A stretch of 64,000 bases of DNA, taken from Thiocapsa imhoffii (GTDB lineage Bacteria > Pseudomonadota > Gammaproteobacteria > Chromatiales > Chromatiaceae). Below, piece by piece: positions 45,663-53,877 of the stretch. A model generated the notes under the pieces. The model did not search any database and had not been told where the DNA came from. It saw only the letters and a list, made by a program, of their open reading frames with translations. The stretch's first letter is position 1. Each line of letters opens with the position of its first letter. The stretch spans positions 62,001 through 126,000 of the forward strand of contig NZ_NRSD01000008.1 of NCBI RefSeq assembly GCF_016583985.1, in the 5' to 3' direction. The translations under genes and the position numbers were made by a program.

Positions 45663-47295
45663 GGAACTGCCGCAGGCCGTTGTCGGCCGTCGCAGTGGCT
45701 TCTCGCTGGTCTGGCTGATTCCGCTGATTGCCTTGGCGATCGGCGTCTGGTTAGCGGCAAAGACGATCGCCGAGCGGGGGCCGGTGGTCAAGATCGAGCT
45801 GCGCAACGCCTCTGGTCTGCAGGCCGGCAAGACGAAGGTGAAATTCAAGGACGTGGAGATCGGTCAGGTGACCAGCATCGACGTCAGTCTGGATCTGCAG
45901 ACGGTCATCGTGACCGCGGAGTTAAAACACGGCTCCGAGGAATATCTGACCGAAGGAACCGAATTCTGGGTCGAGCGGCCGCGGGTGACCGCAAGCGGCG
46001 TCTCGGGGCTCGAGACCCTGCTGTCCGGAGCCTACATCGCGATTGACCCGATACGCAAAGGGCCTGAGAAGCGGTCATTCGTCGCACTCGATGAGCCTCC
46101 TCTCTTCACCACCTCTGAACCGGGTTCCCGATATCTCCTGCGCTCACCCACCTTAGGTTCGTTGAATCGGGGATCACCCGTCTATTATCGCCAAATCCAG
46201 GTGGGTCAAGTGGCGGGATACACCTTGGACCCGGATGGCCAGGGCGTCAGTGTCGATCTCTTCGTCTTTGCTCCGCACGATCGCCTGGTCTCGACGAGCA
46301 CGCGGTTCTGGAATGCCAGTGGATTCGATGTCTCGCTCAGCGCGGATGGGATCAAGATGGATACCCAGTCGCTGATCTCGGTTCTGATCGGCGGCGTTGC
46401 CTTCGACAATCTCGAGACCCTGGAAGCGACCCATGAGAAACCGGGGCCGGAGCATGTGTTTCCGCTCTATCGCAATCGTGAGGAGGCCCATGAAAAGATC
46501 TATCTCAACAAGGAACATTATTTGCTGTTCTTCGATGGGTCGGTGCGGGGACTGACGATCGGCGCACCCGTGATGCTGCGTGGAATCACCGTCGGCCAGG
46601 TGCTCGACATTCAGCTCCAGCTCGATCTTGATGCGCTCAAATTCCAGATCCCGGTCCTGATCGAGGTCGAACCGGAGCGGATCAATCTCAGAGGCGATCG
46701 TGAACTTCTCAACGAACGTGGGATCGTCGAGCAATTGGTCGCGAAAGGGTTACGCGGTCAGTTGAAAACCGGGAGCCTGCTGACCGGGCAGCTCTATGTC
46801 GAACTTGATATTCATGACAGCGAACCGCCGGATCGACTCACGCAGGTCGCCGGTCATCTGGTGCTGCCCACCATGCCGGGCTCGTTGGAGGCCATCACCG
46901 GGAAGGTGACGACCGTGCTCGATCGTCTTGAAGCCTTCCCGATCGAGCAGATCGGGAAGGAGCTGACCACGACCCTCTCCGGGGTGAGTGAGATCGTCAA
47001 CTCGCAGTCACTGCGCCAGAGTGTCGAGGAGCTGGATCGGACCCTCGTCGAGGTCCATGCCCTGGTCGCGCGGCTCAATACCGACATCGCCCCAGAACTC
47101 GCCATGTCGCTCCAGCAGACTTCCGAAACCCTGCAAGGACTGCGGCGGATGATCGAGGAGGGTTCGCCGATCTCGGTCGAATTGCGCCGTGCCCTGAGTG
47201 AGGTCACCGGTGCCGCGCGGTCACTGCGGGTCCTGAGTGACTATTTGGAACGCCATCCAGAGGCCCTGCTCCGGGGCAAGGGGGGAGGTCGATGA
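45610..47295 (+). CDS. pqiB: MCE/MlaD-domain lipid transport protein PqiB
   Basis: The 561-aa protein has one N-terminal transmembrane helix (residues about 30-50) and three MCE (MlaD) repeats, seen through the recurrent VEIGQVTSIDV, YRQIQVGQVAGYTLD and MLRGITVGQVLDI motifs. A long C-terminal coiled-coil follows. In E. coli PqiB forms a periplasmic syringe-like channel for lipid transfer between the inner and outer membranes. Its start overlaps pqiA and its stop overlaps pqiC, so the three genes form one operon. Confidence 0.95.
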   Translation: MSEIDGERIQSSSAALPEELPQAVVGRRSGFSLVWLIPLIALAIGVWLAAKTIAERGPVVKIELRNASGLQAGKTKVKFKDVEIGQVTSIDVSLDLQTVIVTAELKHGSEEYLTEGTEFWVERPRVTASGVSGLETLLSGAYIAIDPIRKGPEKRSFVALDEPPLFTTSEPGSRYLLRSPTLGSLNRGSPVYYRQIQVGQVAGYTLDPDGQGVSVDLFVFAPHDRLVSTSTRFWNASGFDVSLSADGIKMDTQSLISVLIGGVAFDNLETLEATHEKPGPEHVFPLYRNREEAHEKIYLNKEHYLLFFDGSVRGLTIGAPVMLRGITVGQVLDIQLQLDLDALKFQIPVLIEVEPERINLRGDRELLNERGIVEQLVAKGLRGQLKTGSLLTGQLYVELDIHDSEPPDRLTQVAGHLVLPTMPGSLEAITGKVTTVLDRLEAFPIEQIGKELTTTLSGVSEIVNSQSLRQSVEELDRTLVEVHALVARLNTDIAPELAMSLQQTSETLQGLRRMIEEGSPISVELRRALSEVTGAARSLRVLSDYLERHPEALLRGKGGGR

Positions 47296-47969
47296 AATCC
47301 GCTGTTCGTATTCGTAGTGCCCGGTTCGCGATTGCGGCCGTCGGCGTGCTGACTCTGTTGATCGGGTGTGCAACGTCACCGCCTTCGAGTTTCTACACAC
47401 TCACGGCGATGTCCGCGATGGGTGATACGGGAGGTCCTCCGAGTCCATCGTTCAGCGTGGGACTCGGACCCGTCAGTTTTCCTCAGTTTCTTGATCGGCC
47501 GCAGATTGTCCGCCGGGATGCGGGAAATCGTCTGGAGATCGATGAATTCCACCGTTGGGGTGGGACCATCCAAGATGATTTTCTGCGGGTCTGGATCGAG
47601 AACATGAGCGAGCTGTTGGGGACGACGCGTGTCTTCGCCTTCCCGAACGACGTTCGTTATCCACTGGACTTTCGCGTCCTCGTCGATGTCCTTGCGTTCG
47701 AGGGCACAGGCGATGATCACGCGTTGTTGCGGGTGCGCTGGATCGTGCTGGCCCACCAAACGGAGGAGATTCTCCTCGTTGAAGACACCGGATATCGGCG
47801 GCAGTTGGCCGAGCCTCGGGACGAAGGGGCGTTGATCGCCGCCATGAGCGCGGTGTTGGCCGATTTCAGCCGTGATGTCGCCGCGACCTTAACGCGACTT
47901 CCCATTCCACCGGAGCCGTCGCGGGAACCCTCCTCAGAGTTACGGCCATCGCTGTTGCCGAGACTCTAG
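47292..47969 (+). CDS. pqiC: Outer-membrane lipoprotein PqiC
   Basis: The 225-aa protein has a lipoprotein signal peptide with the lipobox LLIGC (Cys26). The PqiC/YmbA (DUF330) domain follows: SSFYTL, VGLGPVSFPQFLDRPQIV, EFHRWGGTIQDDFLRVW and LAEPRDEGALIAAMSAVL. It caps the PqiB channel at the outer membrane. The ATG overlaps the pqiB stop (ATGA). It is convergent with the short DsrC-like gene across 138 bp that holds no gene I can support. Confidence 0.93.
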   Translation: MKSAVRIRSARFAIAAVGVLTLLIGCATSPPSSFYTLTAMSAMGDTGGPPSPSFSVGLGPVSFPQFLDRPQIVRRDAGNRLEIDEFHRWGGTIQDDFLRVWIENMSELLGTTRVFAFPNDVRYPLDFRVLVDVLAFEGTGDDHALLRVRWIVLAHQTEEILLVEDTGYRRQLAEPRDEGALIAAMSAVLADFSRDVAATLTRLPIPPEPSREPSSELRPSLLPRL

Positions 47970-48107
47970 AGACTCGGGCTCTTGGGCGCTTGAATCATCC
48001 GCACGACCTAGGATGGATCAACTTCCGGAGCGGATCAATTTGAAGAGCGCGGCGCGTGTCCGGTTGGGATGCCGTGGCACGCGCTCATGTGGCCTAATCC
48101 CGGACCC

Positions 48108-48410
48108 TTAAACGCAGCCGGTTGGCTTGGGCAGACCGCCCCACTTACAGATCAGTTTCATCGGTCCTTTCTTGAAGATGTCGTACAGCTCCTTGGTCGA
48201 GACCTTTTGCTTCTTGGCGAAAATCCGGATCGGTGGCACCACCCCGTCCTCGTCATACATGGCCCGAGCGTCGCGCAAGAACCCCATCACCTGGTCAGTC
48301 ATTTCGAAATCGTCGGATTTCGCCAATTCGATCGCGACTTCCTCGCTCCAATCGTCCCGGTTGAGCAGAAATCCTTCGTTATCGAGTTCGAGTCCGAGTA
48401 CGGCTGACAT
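48108..48410 (-). CDS. Short DsrC-like protein with both redox cysteines
   Basis: The 100-aa protein has the DsrC fold pattern (LELDNEGFLLNRDDW; VMGFLRDARAMYDEDG) and ends CKWGGLPKPTGCV, with Cys88 and Cys99 spaced 11 residues apart like CysB and CysA of DsrC. It is shorter than typical DsrC (about 105-112 aa): the loop after the VPPIRIFAKK segment is missing. DsrC-type proteins carry sulfur as a trisulfide in dissimilatory sulfur metabolism, while TusE carries sulfur for tRNA thiolation; the present one could be either or a new subgroup. The ATG at 48410 has AGGAG 9 bases upstream. It follows the DUF3050 gene on the same strand after 82 bp. Confidence 0.87.
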   Translation of the reverse strand: MSAVLGLELDNEGFLLNRDDWSEEVAIELAKSDDFEMTDQVMGFLRDARAMYDEDGVVPPIRIFAKKQKVSTKELYDIFKKGPMKLICKWGGLPKPTGCV

Positions 48411-48492
48411 GGGGCAAGGCTCCTGGTCTGATGTGTCAAGTTGTCCTTTAGATGGCGACAACTCGTCATGAAACAAGTTGGATCACGGGTGG

Positions 48493-49272
48493 TTAGCGAG
48501 CGCGAGCGGCTTGGATGGCCTCAAGCACACCATCCCAAAAGCGGATGCGCGCGCACAGCGCCTCTTCGGCGGCCGTCTCGGCCTCTTCCAGCCGAACCGG
48601 GTCATCACCGCAGAGTTCGTCGAGTAGTCGCAGGGACAAGGGCCCATGAAAGTCCTCGTCGAGATGGATGTGACGATTGAGATAGTAATGGAAGATCGGT
48701 GCTTCAGTGGGGCTGACCCCGCTCTGTTCGAGGAACTGCCGGAACATCATGGGAATCAATTTCTCGCGTCCGAGCGCGAGCGCGGCCGCCACCAGATGGG
48801 GCTTCTGCTCGCGGATGAAGCAGAAGGTCGTCTCGGTGAAATAGCGCGCGGGGAGCGGAACCATCGACGAATAGAGGGCCTGATCGATCCCCTGTTCGGC
48901 AACCAACGCTAAGAACCGCTTGGGCATGTCCCCGTCGGCTCCGATCTCGTTCATGGCACGGCAGTAGAGTTCGAAATGACTGCCGTACTCGATGGTCCCA
49001 TCAGCGCCGGGTGCGGTGTCGGATTCTTCCTCGCACACCAATTGGTTGATGAAGTATCGAACGCTGGCATCGCCCTCGGGCATCCAGGGGACGCACACCG
49101 GTGCAATCCGCGCTTGCAGCGTCTTGATCAGCGACATGAAATCCCAAACCGAGAACACGTGGTGGCTCATGAAGATCCGAAGATCCTCGATGCGCTCAAT
49201 GGCGCCGTAGATCGGATGGTCGTTGAGCTGTTCCTGCAGCGGTCGAATGTGGTCCAGGTTCAGTGATGCCAT
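48493..49272 (-). CDS. DUF3050 family protein (haem-oxygenase-like fold)
   Basis: The 259-aa protein matches the DUF3050 family (PF11251), a member of the haem-oxygenase-like helical superfamily. HHVFSVWDFMSL, CEEESDTAPGADG, FTETTFCFIREQKPHLVAAALALGRE (given as two motifs) and NRHIHLDEDFHGP provide the conserved acidic and histidine residues expected in a diiron-oxygenase-like site. The function is unknown in general. GAGGAGG lies before the ATG at 49272. It precedes the short DsrC-like gene on the same strand. Just upstream a palindrome (49299-49314) may control both genes. Confidence 0.85.
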   Translation of the reverse strand: MASLNLDHIRPLQEQLNDHPIYGAIERIEDLRIFMSHHVFSVWDFMSLIKTLQARIAPVCVPWMPEGDASVRYFINQLVCEEESDTAPGADGTIEYGSHFELYCRAMNEIGADGDMPKRFLALVAEQGIDQALYSSMVPLPARYFTETTFCFIREQKPHLVAAALALGREKLIPMMFRQFLEQSGVSPTEAPIFHYYLNRHIHLDEDFHGPLSLRLLDELCGDDPVRLEEAETAAEEALCARIRFWDGVLEAIQAARAR

Positions 49273-49298
49273 GGGTCGCCTCCTCGCGATTTCAGTTT

Positions 49299-49314
49299 TT
49301 CAGTGGATACTGAA
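49299..49314 (-). promoter_or_regulatory. Palindromic operator-like element before DUF3050/DsrC-like genes
   Basis: TTCAGTGGATACTGAA is an inverted repeat with 6-bp arms and a 4-bp spacer, and a third TTCAGT half-site lies at 49291-49296. It begins 26 bases before the DUF3050 start codon, and an AT-rich -10-like TATATT (reverse strand, about 49319-49325) is next to it. A repressor binding here could block the promoter of the DUF3050/DsrC-like pair. Confidence 0.45.
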
Positions 49315-49550
49315 GTGAGAATATAAGGTGTTGAACCGCGAAATCTCCAGTGTCCGGGAGACTGCCGTCCGACAAATGTCATCGTGATGGCCGCGGATCC
49401 AGGATAGCGTGATCTGGCGCGCCGCGACGCCTGCCGGGCGGTGATCCGTACTAAAGAATCCGCGGCCAGTGCCACCCGCGCGCCTGCTGGCCCCTGAGGG
49501 CCGGGCTGGGATGTCGGTTCGCAGAGTGGAGTGAGTCACAGGCAATCTCG

Positions 49551-50225
49551 ATGGGTCCAGCGCATGCCTTGGCCTTCCTGGTCGGTCTGCTCAGTGCCGT
49601 GCATTGTCTCGGCATGTGCACGGGAGTCGTTGGCGCGCTGAGCTACTCATTGCCGGCAACGATGCGCCAACGACCGCGGCGTTTGGTGACGATGGTGTTG
49701 GCCTTCAACCTTGGGCGGATCGGCAGCTATACGCTCGCCGGAGCCCTGTGGGGAAGCCTTGGGGTCATCCTGTTGCTCACCGGGGCACATCCCTGGTTCT
49801 TCGGGACCATGCGCTGGGTGGCGGCGATGATCATGGTGGGAATCGGCCTGCACGTTGCGGGCTGGTTTCCGCGCTTCGCCCTGATCGAGCGCGTTGGCGG
49901 CCCCTTGTGGGCGCGCTTGGAACCACTCGGGCGGCGCCTGCTACCGGTCAGAACGTTACCCCGCGCGATGCTCTTGGGTATGATCTGGGGTTGGTTGCCC
50001 TGCGGTTTGGTTTACAGCATGCTCCTCAGTACCCCGGTCCATACGGGGATTCTGGCCAGCGCACTCTACATGGGTTGCTTTGGGGCGGGGACGCTGCCGA
50101 CACTCGCGGCCGCTGGCGTCTTCGCGGGGCGTCTCTATCGCGTCGGGCAAGATCGACGGTTTCAGGCCGTTGCGGGTGTCGGTGTGATCCTGCTCGCCCT
50201 CATGACCTTGTTGTTTGAGATCTGA
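49551..50225 (+). CDS. TauE/SafE-type (UreH_2) membrane transport protein
   Basis: The 224-aa protein has about six hydrophobic helices and starts HALAFLVGLLSAVHCLGMC. The histidine and cysteine motif HCLGMCTGVVGAL belongs to the UreH_2/TauE-SafE superfamily (PF13386). Members are linked to metal or sulfite handling, and many lie beside cbb3 oxidase or Fnr genes. The substrate cannot be assigned. It lies 5 bp before the AAA+ protein gene on the same strand, so the two may be co-transcribed. Confidence 0.85.
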   Translation: MGPAHALAFLVGLLSAVHCLGMCTGVVGALSYSLPATMRQRPRRLVTMVLAFNLGRIGSYTLAGALWGSLGVILLLTGAHPWFFGTMRWVAAMIMVGIGLHVAGWFPRFALIERVGGPLWARLEPLGRRLLPVRTLPRAMLLGMIWGWLPCGLVYSMLLSTPVHTGILASALYMGCFGAGTLPTLAAAGVFAGRLYRVGQDRRFQAVAGVGVILLALMTLLFEI

Positions 50226-50230
50226 AGCTG

Positions 50231-51109
50231 ATGAAGAATCTGATTGGCGACTCGCCAGCCATGCGGCGGCTTCGCAATACCCTGCCCCTGGTCGCCGCGG
50301 CGCAGGTCGGGGTGCTGCTGCGGGGTGAACCTGGTACGGGGAAGGAGTCGCTGGCACGCGCCATCCACGCCGCGAGCGCGCAGCGCAGTGGACCTTTCGT
50401 GACCTTTGCCTGCACGGGCGCCCCGCCCGAGGCGTTCGCGCGAACGCTTGGGCAACTCCCGAGTGGGCCAGCCGTGCTCTATCTCGATGAGGTTGGTGAA
50501 CTGAACGCGGAAGAGCAGGCGCGCCTGCTCTTCGCGATTGCCGGCCAGGATGGCGCGGTTGCACCGGCACCGCTGCGCATCATCGCCGCGACCTCGCAAG
50601 ACCTCGACGGATTGGTGCGGCAGGGACGCTTTCGACGCGATCTCGATCTGCGGCTCTGCGTCGTGCCGCTCGAGGTGCCACCCTTGCGCGAACGATTGCT
50701 CGATCTGCCGGCCTTGACCGCGCAGTTCATCGCGCAGGCCGCGCAGCGTCATCGCCTCGAGCCGGTGCGCTTGAAACCAAGTGCCGAACGCTTACTGCGT
50801 CGCTATCTCTGGCCTGGCAATCTGCGCGAACTGGCGAATCTGTGCGAGCGGCTGGTGATTCTGCTGCCGGGCACCGAGATTGGCCCCGAGAATCTCCCGA
50901 GTGAGATCTTGCGCGGGACACCACCGAGCGAACAAGCACTGGGAATCGCACTGCCACCGCACGGCATCGATCTCAACGATTTGGAGGCGGAACTCATTCG
51001 TCAAGCACTCTCACTGTCCGGGGGCAACAAGAGCCGGGCGGCACGGTTGCTCGGGCTGACACGCGATACGCTCTTGTATCGACTGCAAAAGCACTTGATC
51101 GTCGGTTAG
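50231..51109 (+). CDS. Sigma-54-activator-like AAA+ protein lacking the GAFTGA loop
   Basis: The 292-aa protein has only two parts: an AAA+ ATPase (Walker A GEPGTGKES at about residues 34-42; Walker B LYLDEVGEL; sensor LRIIAATSQDLD; arginine-finger region RFRRDLDLRL; PPLRER; YLWPGNLREL) and a C-terminal Fis-type helix-turn-helix (NKSRAARLLGLTRDTLLYRL). It has no receiver or sensory N-terminus. The stretch between Walker A and B is much shorter than in NtrC-type proteins, and the GAFTGA loop that contacts sigma-54 is missing, so it probably cannot activate sigma-54 promoters. It may be a repressor or an ATP-dependent DNA-binding protein. It lies just behind a TauE/SafE-type gene. Confidence 0.88.
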   Translation: MKNLIGDSPAMRRLRNTLPLVAAAQVGVLLRGEPGTGKESLARAIHAASAQRSGPFVTFACTGAPPEAFARTLGQLPSGPAVLYLDEVGELNAEEQARLLFAIAGQDGAVAPAPLRIIAATSQDLDGLVRQGRFRRDLDLRLCVVPLEVPPLRERLLDLPALTAQFIAQAAQRHRLEPVRLKPSAERLLRRYLWPGNLRELANLCERLVILLPGTEIGPENLPSEILRGTPPSEQALGIALPPHGIDLNDLEAELIRQALSLSGGNKSRAARLLGLTRDTLLYRLQKHLIVG

Positions 51110-51169
51110 TCGCATCTGCTGTGGGAGCCCCCTCGGGATGCCGCGGGCGAGCGGTGGGATCCCCTGTCA

Positions 51170-51916
51170 TCAGTGCAGACGTTGGTTATGGCACCAGCGT
51201 TCGTAATACTCCTGCACCAAGGCGCTCACCTTGGGCGGGTAGGGTCGGGCCTCCATCTCGCCCATCGCCTCGCGAAAGAAGGCTGGCGCCTGCTCTGGGA
51301 TGTCGGACTCGATGGCCGCGAAGGCGTCCCGCATCAGGTCAGGCTGGTGCGCGCGGGTTGCCACGATCCCGCGATGAAGCAGCAGCATGGCCCAAGGCTC
51401 GGTTGGATTCGTCGGGTCCAGATCTTGCGTGTGATCGTTGCTCATTCCCGCGGCGATCTCCGTCATCAGCATGATGAGTTCGGCGAGATCTTCCGGTGCT
51501 TGGACGTGATCGGCGAGCGTGACCAACGCGCTGACGACCATTGAGGGATCAGCCAATTCGGCGCCGCGTCGCAGCAGCCAGCAACTGAAAGGGATGCTGA
51601 GGAACTCGAGCGATCTCGCGGGCTCGGTGAGTCCGAGGCGCTGGGCGCTCAGCACCAACATACCGAGGAGTTCGAGACCATGCGCGAGGAGCGCATCGGG
51701 TTCGGCGCCGGTGACTCGGCGCAGATCCTCTCCCCTCTGATGTGGAAGCTCCGCGTCGCTTGCCCGCAGGGTATCGATCAGTGCGAGGAATCCCTGGATC
51801 AGTGTTTGCGGCGCAGGCTCAATCAGGACCCTTGACTCCTCACAGGCCCGGACCATGTCCTCACCGGCGTGGGTGAGTGTATCGGCAATGTCGCTGAGGT
51901 CGACTGTCGGGAGCAT
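51170..51916 (-). CDS. Hypothetical protein, helical
   Basis: The 248-aa protein is acidic and almost entirely alpha-helical by its residue pattern (LIQGFLALIDTLRASDAELPHQ; GLELLGMLVLSAQRLGL). It has no signal peptide or membrane helix and ends with EYYERWCHNQRLH. I do not recognise a family. The ATG at 51916 is supported by AGGAGG 11 bases upstream. It is convergent with the AAA+ gene, with 60 bp in between, and probably monocistronic. Confidence 0.75.
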   Translation of the reverse strand: MLPTVDLSDIADTLTHAGEDMVRACEESRVLIEPAPQTLIQGFLALIDTLRASDAELPHQRGEDLRRVTGAEPDALLAHGLELLGMLVLSAQRLGLTEPARSLEFLSIPFSCWLLRRGAELADPSMVVSALVTLADHVQAPEDLAELIMLMTEIAAGMSNDHTQDLDPTNPTEPWAMLLLHRGIVATRAHQPDLMRDAFAAIESDIPEQAPAFFREAMGEMEARPYPPKVSALVQEYYERWCHNQRLH

Positions 51917-52286
51917 GGCTGAAGTCCTCCTGGTGTGAGGCAAACGGCCAACGTTGACCTGGTTGTCGCCTTGGTGGCCTGGAGTGCCGTCGTCAGTTGG
52001 AGTAGTTGTAAGTTGAGAGGTTGACCGTCACACTCTGCGATGGACAATCTGAAGATCCCCGCGCATGCCGGCACGTCGGAGTTTGTCCGCCGCAGTGTCA
52101 ATCCACCCTATCGATGTCACTCAGCGGCATCGTGCCGCTTCGGATGGCCGCGTGGGGCAACCGATCGTGCGGTGTTGACTCCGGTCGTTCTCAAGACCGC
52201 ATTCGAAGACATTACTCTATCAGCTCGCCTGATGTGCGTCTTCAATCACACTCACGTCCTGACGCGGGATGCACTAGACTCGGACC
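51917..52286. other. Divergent intergenic region before rnm
   Basis: A 370-bp stretch between the hypothetical protein and the PHP-domain gene, which are divergent. Open frames here are short and lack a ribosome binding site. A 7-bp stem with a 3-base loop (AGCGGCA-TCG-TGCCGCT) lies at 52123-52139. No consensus promoter stands out; it must hold promoters for both neighbours. Confidence 0.5.
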
Positions 52287-53174
52287 ATGACGCAGACTCC
52301 TGATCTCCATACGCATTCGACCGCATCGGACGGGACCCTCACGCCCGACGCGCTGATCCGGCGTGCCGCGCGGGCGGGAGTCGAGGTGATCGCCCTGACC
52401 GATCACGACACCACGGCCGGGTGGGCCGAGGCCGAGGCCGCCGCGCATGAGCTTGGAATTCGTCTGATTGCTGGCGTGGAGATTTCGGTCAGTTGGCGGG
52501 GACGGACCCTTCATATCCTCGGACTCAATCTTGATCCACGGGAACCGCAACTCTGCGCGGGCTTGAGCGAGCTGGTGGACTACCGCGACTGGCGTGCGGA
52601 GGAGATCGGGCGGCGACTGGCGAAACAGGGAATCCCGGGGGCCTATGAGGGAGCTAAGACCTTCTCGAACGGGCGGCTCATCGGACGCACCCACTTCGCG
52701 CGCTACCTGGTTGCGCAAGGCCATGCACGGGATTTGCGGGATGTCTTCAATCGCTTCTTGGTCAGTGGTAAGCCCGGTCATGTCAGTGGGGAATGGACAT
52801 CGCTCGAGTCCGCGACGCGCTGGATCCGGGGCGCGGGTGGACGGGCGGTGATTGCTCATCCGGCACGCTACAAGCTCACCCGCAGCCGGCTGCTGACGCT
52901 GATCGGGGAGTTTCGCGAGTGCGGCGGTGTCGGGCTCGAGGTCGTCTCGGGGAGTCACGGGCGCGACGAGGTCTTAACGTTCGGCGCGCTCACGCGGGAA
53001 CTTGGACTCTACGCCTCGGCGGGGTCGGACTTCCATGGCCCGGACAATCCCTGGTTCGACCTCGGCCGGTTGCCGGCGTTGCCCGCTGGATGCGTGCCCA
53101 TCTGGGAGCACTGGCACCCCCCCCTCGCCGAGGACGCGGATCGGGCGCGCACCCGTCGACTGGCGCGGGCCTGA
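52287..53174 (+). CDS. rnm: PHP-domain 5'-3' exoribonuclease RNase AM (YciV)
   Basis: The 295-aa protein is a PHP phosphoesterase. It has DLHTHSTASDGTLTP at the N-terminus, LTDHDTTAGW, GVEISVSWRGRTLHILGL, a central HPARYKLTRSRL and AGSDFHGPDNPW near the end, giving the His/Asp ligands of the trinuclear metal site. E. coli RNase AM (formerly TrpH/YciV) matures 5' ends of rRNA and removes phosphates from short oligonucleotides. Gene order rnm-yciO-trpS-scpA-scpB-rluB is conserved in gammaproteobacteria and supports the call. Confidence 0.93.
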   Translation: MTQTPDLHTHSTASDGTLTPDALIRRAARAGVEVIALTDHDTTAGWAEAEAAAHELGIRLIAGVEISVSWRGRTLHILGLNLDPREPQLCAGLSELVDYRDWRAEEIGRRLAKQGIPGAYEGAKTFSNGRLIGRTHFARYLVAQGHARDLRDVFNRFLVSGKPGHVSGEWTSLESATRWIRGAGGRAVIAHPARYKLTRSRLLTLIGEFRECGGVGLEVVSGSHGRDEVLTFGALTRELGLYASAGSDFHGPDNPWFDLGRLPALPAGCVPIWEHWHPPLAEDADRARTRRLARA

Positions 53175-53183
53175 GCGAACGCC

Positions 53184-53807
53184 ATGGCGCAGTTCTTTCA
53201 AATCCACCCCGCCAATCCGCAAGCGCGTCTGATCCGGCGCTCGGCGGAGATCCTGCTCGCGGGCGGCGTCATTCTCTACCCCACGGATTCATCCTATGCC
53301 CTAGGATGCCAAATCGGTGAGAAGGCGGCGATGGAGCGCATTCGCCGCATTCGTCAATTGGACGACAAACATCATTTTACCCTGGTGTGTCGCGATCTCT
53401 CCGAGATCACGACCTACGCGAAGATCGACAATCAAGCCTTTCGTCTGCTCAAGAGCCTGACCCCGGGTCCTTACACCTTCATTCACGAGGCCACCAAACA
53501 GGTGCCGCGCCGCCTACTGCATCCCAAGCGCAAGGCGATCGGGATCCGCGTTCCCGACCACGAGATCTGTCGCGCCTTGCTCAGCGAGTTGGATCAGCCG
53601 GTGTTGAGCTCGACCTTGATTCTGCCCGGCGATACCGAACCCCTGACGGATCCCGAGGACATGCGCGAGCGACTCGACAAATTCGTCGATCTGGTCATCG
53701 ATGGGGGGTTTTGCGGCTTGGAGCCGACGACCGTGGTCGACATGACCAGCGAGCCGCCGAGTATTCTCCGGGTGGGCAAGGGCGCAACGACCCTATTCGA
53801 GGGATGA
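53184..53807 (+). CDS. yciO: YciO, Sua5/YrdC-family protein
   Basis: The 207-aa protein has the YrdC-like fold: GGVILYPTDSSYALGC, the KR-like RIRRIRQLDDKHHFTLVCRDL, LKSLTPGPYTFI, GIRVPDHEIC and VLSSTLILPGD. YciO is a paralogue of the threonylcarbamoyl-AMP synthase TsaC/Sua5 that is usually weak or inactive in t6A formation. It starts 9 bp after rnm and lies in the conserved rnm-yciO cluster. Confidence 0.93.
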   Translation: MAQFFQIHPANPQARLIRRSAEILLAGGVILYPTDSSYALGCQIGEKAAMERIRRIRQLDDKHHFTLVCRDLSEITTYAKIDNQAFRLLKSLTPGPYTFIHEATKQVPRRLLHPKRKAIGIRVPDHEICRALLSELDQPVLSSTLILPGDTEPLTDPEDMRERLDKFVDLVIDGGFCGLEPTTVVDMTSEPPSILRVGKGATTLFEG

Positions 53808-53865
53808 GCGTCCAGGACCAGGGGCTGCCGTCAGCGATCCCCCCAATCAGGCCGCGCGTTCAGTC

Positions 53866-53871
53866 TATAAT
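53866..53871 (+). promoter_or_regulatory. Consensus -10 box immediately upstream of M50 protease gene
   Basis: TATAAT, a perfect -10 hexamer, ends 6 bases before the ATG at 53878. A transcript from it would start at or within a base or two of the start codon and be leaderless. No good -35 (TTGACA-like) is visible at 16-18 bp upstream, and the spacing to the start codon is unusual, so it may be fortuitous. Confidence 0.35.
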
Positions 53872-53877
53872 GCGGCG

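Noticed and set aside
51117..51165. Possible REP-like element (GTGGGAGCCCC ... GGGATCCCC)
   Set aside because: It loosely resembles pseudomonad REP sequences, but I saw no second copy in the window and the inverted arms are not well paired.
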